17,314 nt of DNA from JASFWK01 sp050049355 (GTDB lineage: Bacteria > Chloroflexota > Anaerolineae > B4-G1 > DUEL01). The translations under genes and the position numbers were made by a program. The DNA lies in assembly GCA_050049355.1 (NCBI GenBank), contig JASFWK010000037.1, positions 1 through 17,314 of the forward strand, given 5' to 3'. Position 1 is the stretch's first letter; the number at the start of each line of letters is the position of its first letter. The notes beneath the pieces are model-generated. The model saw nothing but the letters and a program-made list of their open reading frames with translations, did not search any database and was not told the DNA's origin. Positions 14,770-17,314 of the stretch are shown one piece after another.

Positions 14770-16206
14770 GTGCCGCGCACGAAGATTGTCGCCACCATCG
14801 GACCGGCTTCGCAGAGCTCTGAGGTGATGCGAGCGCTCATCGGGGCCGGGATGGATGTTGCACGCATCAACTTCTCATATGGCGATCGGGCAACCCATGC
14901 AGGAACCATCGCTGCTCTGAGGGAGGCCGCCAGGGAGCAGGGACGGAGGCTGGCAGTGATGGCCGACCTGCAGGGCCCGAAACTGCGGGTGGGTGAACTG
15001 CCGGAAGATGGTGTGAACCTTGTTCAGGGGGAGCGCGTCCTGCTGACTCTCTCCCCTTCCTCGTCCAAACAGATCCCGGTGCCCCATCCTCAGATGCTGC
15101 GAGGCCTACAGGCGGGCCAGCGCGTGCTGCTGGATGACGGTCGGTTGGAGCTAGTAGTCGAGGGTGCGGATGGAGAGGGCGTCCGCTGCCGGGTCGTTAC
15201 TGGTGGTCGTCTCGTTTCCCACAAGGGGTTGAACCTTCCTGGCGCTCCACCGAATCTCCCGGTTCTTACCTCTAAGGATCGGGAGGACGTTCGGTTCGCC
15301 GTTGAACAGGGTGTGGATTTCATCGCGCTCTCCTTCGTGCGCTCCCCCCGGGATGTGAGGGAGCTGCGCGAGTTGCTGGCCAGTCTTCAGGGTGAGCGCA
15401 GCCCAACTCTTCCCATCGTCGCCAAGATCGAGAAGGCCGAGGCCTTGGAAGCCTTCGATGGCATTCTGGAAGAGGCCGACGCCGTGATGATCGCGCGGGG
15501 GGACCTGGGGGTGGAGACGCTTCCGGAGGATGTTCCCTTTCACCAGAAACGGATAATTGGAGCGTGCAACTGTGTTGGGAAGCCTGCTATCACCGCCACC
15601 CAGATGCTGCAGTCTATGATGGAGTGGCCCACCCCTACTCGCGCAGAGGCCTCCGATGTGGTCAATGCCATCCTGGATGGAACGGACGCGGTGATGCTCT
15701 CTGGTGAGACGGCTATCGGGGACTACCCGGTGGAAGCCCTGCGCATGATGGTCCGCATATGTGCCAGCGCTGAGCTTCATCTTCCCAAGGAGCGGTTCCT
15801 CTACGAGACAGAGCTCTCCGGTTCCTCAACCGTGACCGAGGCCATCAGTCAGGCGACGGTCGAGATCGCCGCAAGTGTGGGAGCGAAGGCGATCCTCACC
15901 GCCACTATGTCCGGCACGACTGCCCGAATGGTTGCTCGTCACCGGCCTTCCGTCCCCGTCGTCGCCGTCACTCCAAATCGGCGCACTCTGATGTTGCTCA
16001 AGGTGGTCTGGGGGGTGACGCCAATTCTGGTCTCCCACTTCGCCACCACGGATGAGATGGTGGCGATGATGGTCCGGGCTGCCCAGGAGGCGGGGTTCGC
16101 TCAGAAGGGAGATCGTGTAGTGCTGACGGCGGGCATCCCCTTTGGTGGCGAAGGGCTTACCAATATGCTGAAGGTCCATGTGGTTGGGGAGAGCGGCGAG
16201 GTGTGA
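14770..16206 (+). CDS. pyk: pyruvate kinase, potassium-independent type by sequence
   Basis: This 478-residue cytoplasmic enzyme transfers phosphate from PEP to ADP, giving pyruvate and ATP. Visible motifs are KIVATIGPAS (5-14), ARINFSYG with Arg32 and Asn34 (31-38), catalytic Lys219 with Glu221 (VAKIEKAEA), metal-binding Asp245 (IARGDLGVE), Thr277 (TATQMLQSM) and SGETAIGDYPVEA (311-323), followed by the C-terminal allosteric-type domain. DLQGPKLRVG (66-75) has Lys where potassium-dependent enzymes have Glu117 (rabbit numbering), with the Leu, Gln and Val that usually accompany it. FSYG replaces the common FSHG. GGGAGG (14759-14764) stands 5 bases before GTG 14770, giving MPRTKIVAT, the usual family start; GTG 14764 is an alternative that adds two residues. 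It is the last gene of the operon and convergent with the zinc-ribbon gene. Confidence 0.95.
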   Translation: MPRTKIVATIGPASQSSEVMRALIGAGMDVARINFSYGDRATHAGTIAALREAAREQGRRLAVMADLQGPKLRVGELPEDGVNLVQGERVLLTLSPSSSKQIPVPHPQMLRGLQAGQRVLLDDGRLELVVEGADGEGVRCRVVTGGRLVSHKGLNLPGAPPNLPVLTSKDREDVRFAVEQGVDFIALSFVRSPRDVRELRELLASLQGERSPTLPIVAKIEKAEALEAFDGILEEADAVMIARGDLGVETLPEDVPFHQKRIIGACNCVGKPAITATQMLQSMMEWPTPTRAEASDVVNAILDGTDAVMLSGETAIGDYPVEALRMMVRICASAELHLPKERFLYETELSGSSTVTEAISQATVEIAASVGAKAILTATMSGTTARMVARHRPSVPVVAVTPNRRTLMLLKVVWGVTPILVSHFATTDEMVAMMVRAAQEAGFAQKGDRVVLTAGIPFGGEGLTNMLKVHVVGESGEV

Positions 16207-16235
16207 ACGCTTCGGATAGGGCGTAGATCTGCGGA

Positions 16236-16256
16236 TGGACGTCGGCCAGATGTCCA
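16236..16256 (+). terminator. hairpin after pyruvate kinase, possible terminator
   Basis: TGGACGTC (16236-16243) pairs with GATGTCCA (16249-16256) over 8 base pairs with one G-T wobble and a GGCCA loop. It lies in the 58-base gap between the convergent pyruvate kinase and zinc-ribbon genes. No T-run follows. The G-T pair becomes an A-C mismatch on the other strand, so the stem is better in + strand RNA. Confidence 0.4.
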
Positions 16257-16264
16257 ATCCCGAT

Positions 16265-16780
16265 CTATTGAGTCTCCGTCTCCTCTCTTGGTTCCTCTGG
16301 CGTCTCCTCAGGCGGCGGTGCCGAGACGGGCTCGACGACTTGCGGAGTGACGGACGCCCCGCAGTATGGGCAGACAGACCAATGGAGCTGGATAGCGCGG
16401 TCGCAGGACGGACAGGCCTGCTTGAGCCGCGTGTGACACGTGGGGCACAAGATGTAATCCTGCCTGGCTCGCTGCCCGCAACCGGGGCAGAACTCCGGTT
16501 CCTCGATGGCCTGCAGGAGCGCCTCCTGCTCCAGTGAGCGCTCGTAGGCCTCGGCCAGAGTCTCCCGCGGCCTGAGCATCAGGTAGACGATCAAGCCGAA
16601 GAAGGGGAGGATCGCTACGAGCAGGACCGCCACGATGACAGCCAGTATGTCCCGCGAGCGGGATCGCATGTCTCGAAGGGCCCATAGAATCGCCCCACCG
16701 TGCAACGCGGTGAATACCACCCCGCCGGCAAGGCTGAACCACAACAACAGCCTGGAGATGATGTCTAGGATGTTCTCCAT
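16265..16780 (-). CDS. small membrane protein with C-terminal double zinc ribbon
   Basis: This 171-residue protein has two membrane helices, about 10-35 and 45-70. The second (VLLVAILPFFGLIVYLMLRP) resembles the short PLDc_N-type membrane domain. A charged helix (72-95) leads to a double zinc ribbon with Cys pairs C98/C101, C112/C115, C123/C126 and C137/C140 (CPGC, CPTC, CPSC, CPYC). A Pro/Glu-rich tail ends the protein. Such ribbons bind zinc structurally and often mediate protein or nucleic-acid contacts. The function is unknown. A longer reading from 16852 adds 24 residues that do not look like protein. ATG 16780-16778 has a GGAGAAGGAG upstream (16800-16791) with about 10 bases of spacing. 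The gene stands alone, convergent with pyruvate kinase, with a long leader. Confidence 0.82.
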   Translation of the reverse strand: MENILDIISRLLLWFSLAGGVVFTALHGGAILWALRDMRSRSRDILAVIVAVLLVAILPFFGLIVYLMLRPRETLAEAYERSLEQEALLQAIEEPEFCPGCGQRARQDYILCPTCHTRLKQACPSCDRAIQLHWSVCPYCGASVTPQVVEPVSAPPPEETPEEPREETETQ

Positions 16781-16975
16781 GCGACTATAGCTCCTTCTCC
16801 CAAGATGAGGGGATCGTTGATCCAGCGCCCAGCCCCCGGAGAGTTCCTGCACACCAGGATTCTGGCTAGAGAGTGTGTCCCCTTGGCACCGCCCAAAGCT
16901 GCAAACGAGAGGCTTGCGCCTTCAGACACGATAGAGCAACATCTCTCCAAAGGTATCCAGTAGCCGGGCCCAGCG
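16781..16975 (-). promoter_or_regulatory. long structured 5' leader of the zinc-ribbon gene, possible riboswitch
   Basis: From the predicted start near 16975 to the ATG, this leader holds about 195 bases without a convincing gene. Read on the minus strand, GGAGAG (16948-16943) can pair its GAGAG with CTCTC (16873-16869), directly continued by GTGTC (16929-16925) with GACAC (16879-16875). These enclose GAAGGCGCAAG (16923-16913). The order GGAGAG, GAAGGxGCAA, CTCTC recalls glycine riboswitches, but the usual CCGAAGG and CTCTCAGG strings are changed. Further on, CTCTCC (16843-16838) can pair perfectly with the first GGAGAG or with GGAGA at the ribosome-binding site. GGATC/GATCC (16811-16823) and CCAG/CTGG (16854-16865) form extra stems. 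The pairing is visible in the sequence; a ligand is speculative. Confidence 0.35.
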
Positions 16976-16981
16976 CACGTA

Positions 16982-17010
16982 ATTATACTATTGGCGGGTC
17001 TTGGCGGCAA
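16982..17010 (-). promoter_or_regulatory. promoter for the zinc-ribbon gene and its leader
   Basis: On the minus strand TTGCCG (17010-17005) and a perfect TATAAT (16987-16982) are 17 bases apart. The predicted start is near 16975. No other minus-strand gene lies between it and the zinc-ribbon ATG at 16780. Confidence 0.6.
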
Positions 17011-17231
17011 GGGGCGCCTGGGATCGGGAGAAGGGTGGGGGCTGGGAACATCTGGACTTCCCACCTCCGAGCTTGGCTCGAGGGGACTTGACCATTCTAC
17101 TTGGTATGTGTCCAGTTGGTGCAGTACTCAATCGTCCTTGTTCCCACCAGAGACTCTGTGCTTTGTGTGCGGATCAAGTGAATCTGGACGCTCGACTGAG
17201 CTGCTCCGAAGCGCCTCGACCGGCAGTTGAT
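17011..17231. other. non-coding region between divergent promoters
   Basis: No supported gene. Overlapping short frames here have low-complexity products. A strong + strand hairpin is present: CCT then CGAGC (17064-17072) pairs with GCTCG then GGG (17076-17084) around TTG with one mismatch. GGTGGG (17034-17039) with CCCACC (17060-17065) and GGGAA (17044-17048) with TTCCC (17058-17062) are alternative neighbouring stems. The purpose of the region is unknown. Confidence 0.4.
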
Positions 17232-17259
17232 TTGACATTGGAGGTCCGCGGGGTATAGT
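17232..17259 (+). promoter_or_regulatory. strong promoter of the gene at the right edge
   Basis: A perfect TTGACA (17232-17237) and TATAGT (17254-17259, five of six) are separated by 16 bases. Transcription would begin near 17266, only about 3 bases before ATG 17269. A second TTGACA at 17264-17269 overlaps that ATG but has no -10 in the window. Confidence 0.65.
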
Positions 17260-17268
17260 AGGGTTGAC

Positions 17269-17314
17269 ATGGCAGCTGACAACGAACCCATCTATCATCC
17301 AACGATAAAGGAGC
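17269..17314 (+). CDS. start of an unidentified gene, cut by the window edge
   Basis: ATG 17269 opens a frame that runs to the right edge, giving MAADNEPIYHPTIKE. Fifteen residues are too few to name a family. The call rests on the strong promoter ending 9 bases before the ATG, which predicts a nearly leaderless transcript with no Shine-Dalgarno sequence, the same arrangement and spacing as the first kinase gene. If the frame is wrong, a GGAG at 17310-17313 could be the ribosome-binding site of a start just outside the window. Confidence 0.45.
   Translation, partial: MAADNEPIYHPTIKE

Noticed and set aside
16838..16930. Cobalamin riboswitch, from AGCCAG and GGTGCC strings on the minus strand
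   Set aside because: The two strings are only about 30 bases apart and the conserved core between them is missing.
16765..17064. 99-residue minus-strand frame over the zinc-ribbon leader
   Set aside because: It runs over the promoter and the leader, has a low-complexity Pro-rich start, and overlaps the true ATG in another frame.
1..17314. Defence system, phage, transposon or CRISPR
   Set aside because: No nuclease, integrase, transposase, spaced direct repeats or inverted terminal repeats were seen on either strand.

Overview
The window is GC-rich, densely coded bacterial DNA. It most resembles a Chloroflexota (Anaerolineae-like) genome. That assignment is an inference from several traits together: Pro/Thr/Ser-rich surface proteins, a large family-39-type glycosyltransferase with a long soluble C-terminus, a fused ADP-forming acetyl-CoA synthetase followed by a DRTGG-domain protein, and a histidine kinase with a HSSG...FKGGGPG stretch between its F and G2 boxes. 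No marker gene settles it. I see no tRNA, rRNA, CRISPR array, insertion sequence or phage gene.

Left part (1-5499, + strand): a soluble histidine kinase with an N-terminal cyclic-nucleotide-binding domain (284-1567) is followed by a seven-helix membrane kinase with GAF-like, coiled-coil and PAS-like parts (1805-4498). The second kinase overlaps by 4 bases (ATGA) a membrane-anchored protein with two LysM domains and a Pro/Thr-rich tail (4495-5499). No response regulator is present, so both kinases look like orphans or work with partners encoded elsewhere.

Middle: a 5-formyltetrahydrofolate cyclo-ligase gene lies on the minus strand (5638-6189). It is divergent from a six-gene + strand run (6567-16206): acetate-CoA ligase (ADP-forming), DRTGG/P-loop protein, membrane glycosyltransferase, enolase, a lipoprotein, and pyruvate kinase. 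Both directions have clear -35/-10 promoters with 17-base spacers. The run carries the last two steps of glycolysis (2-phosphoglycerate to PEP to pyruvate) plus the ATP-yielding conversion of acetyl-CoA to acetate. Two of its enzymes therefore make ATP by substrate-level phosphorylation, in a probable operon with envelope genes. The pyruvate kinase carries the residue set of potassium-independent enzymes.

Right part: a small membrane protein with a double zinc ribbon is encoded on the minus strand (16265-16780). Its promoter (TATAAT at 16982-16987) lies about 195 bases upstream, leaving a long leader that can fold. The leader carries a weak glycine-riboswitch-like signature and a possible switch that reaches the ribosome-binding site. 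At the right edge a strong promoter (17232-17259) drives a gene that starts at 17269 almost without a leader and runs out of the window.

Most of the window is ordinary. The points I would look at first are the zinc-ribbon leader, the energy operon that mixes glycolytic and envelope genes, the triplicated beta domain of the glycosyltransferase, and the palindrome and TTGCG repeats in front of the first kinase.
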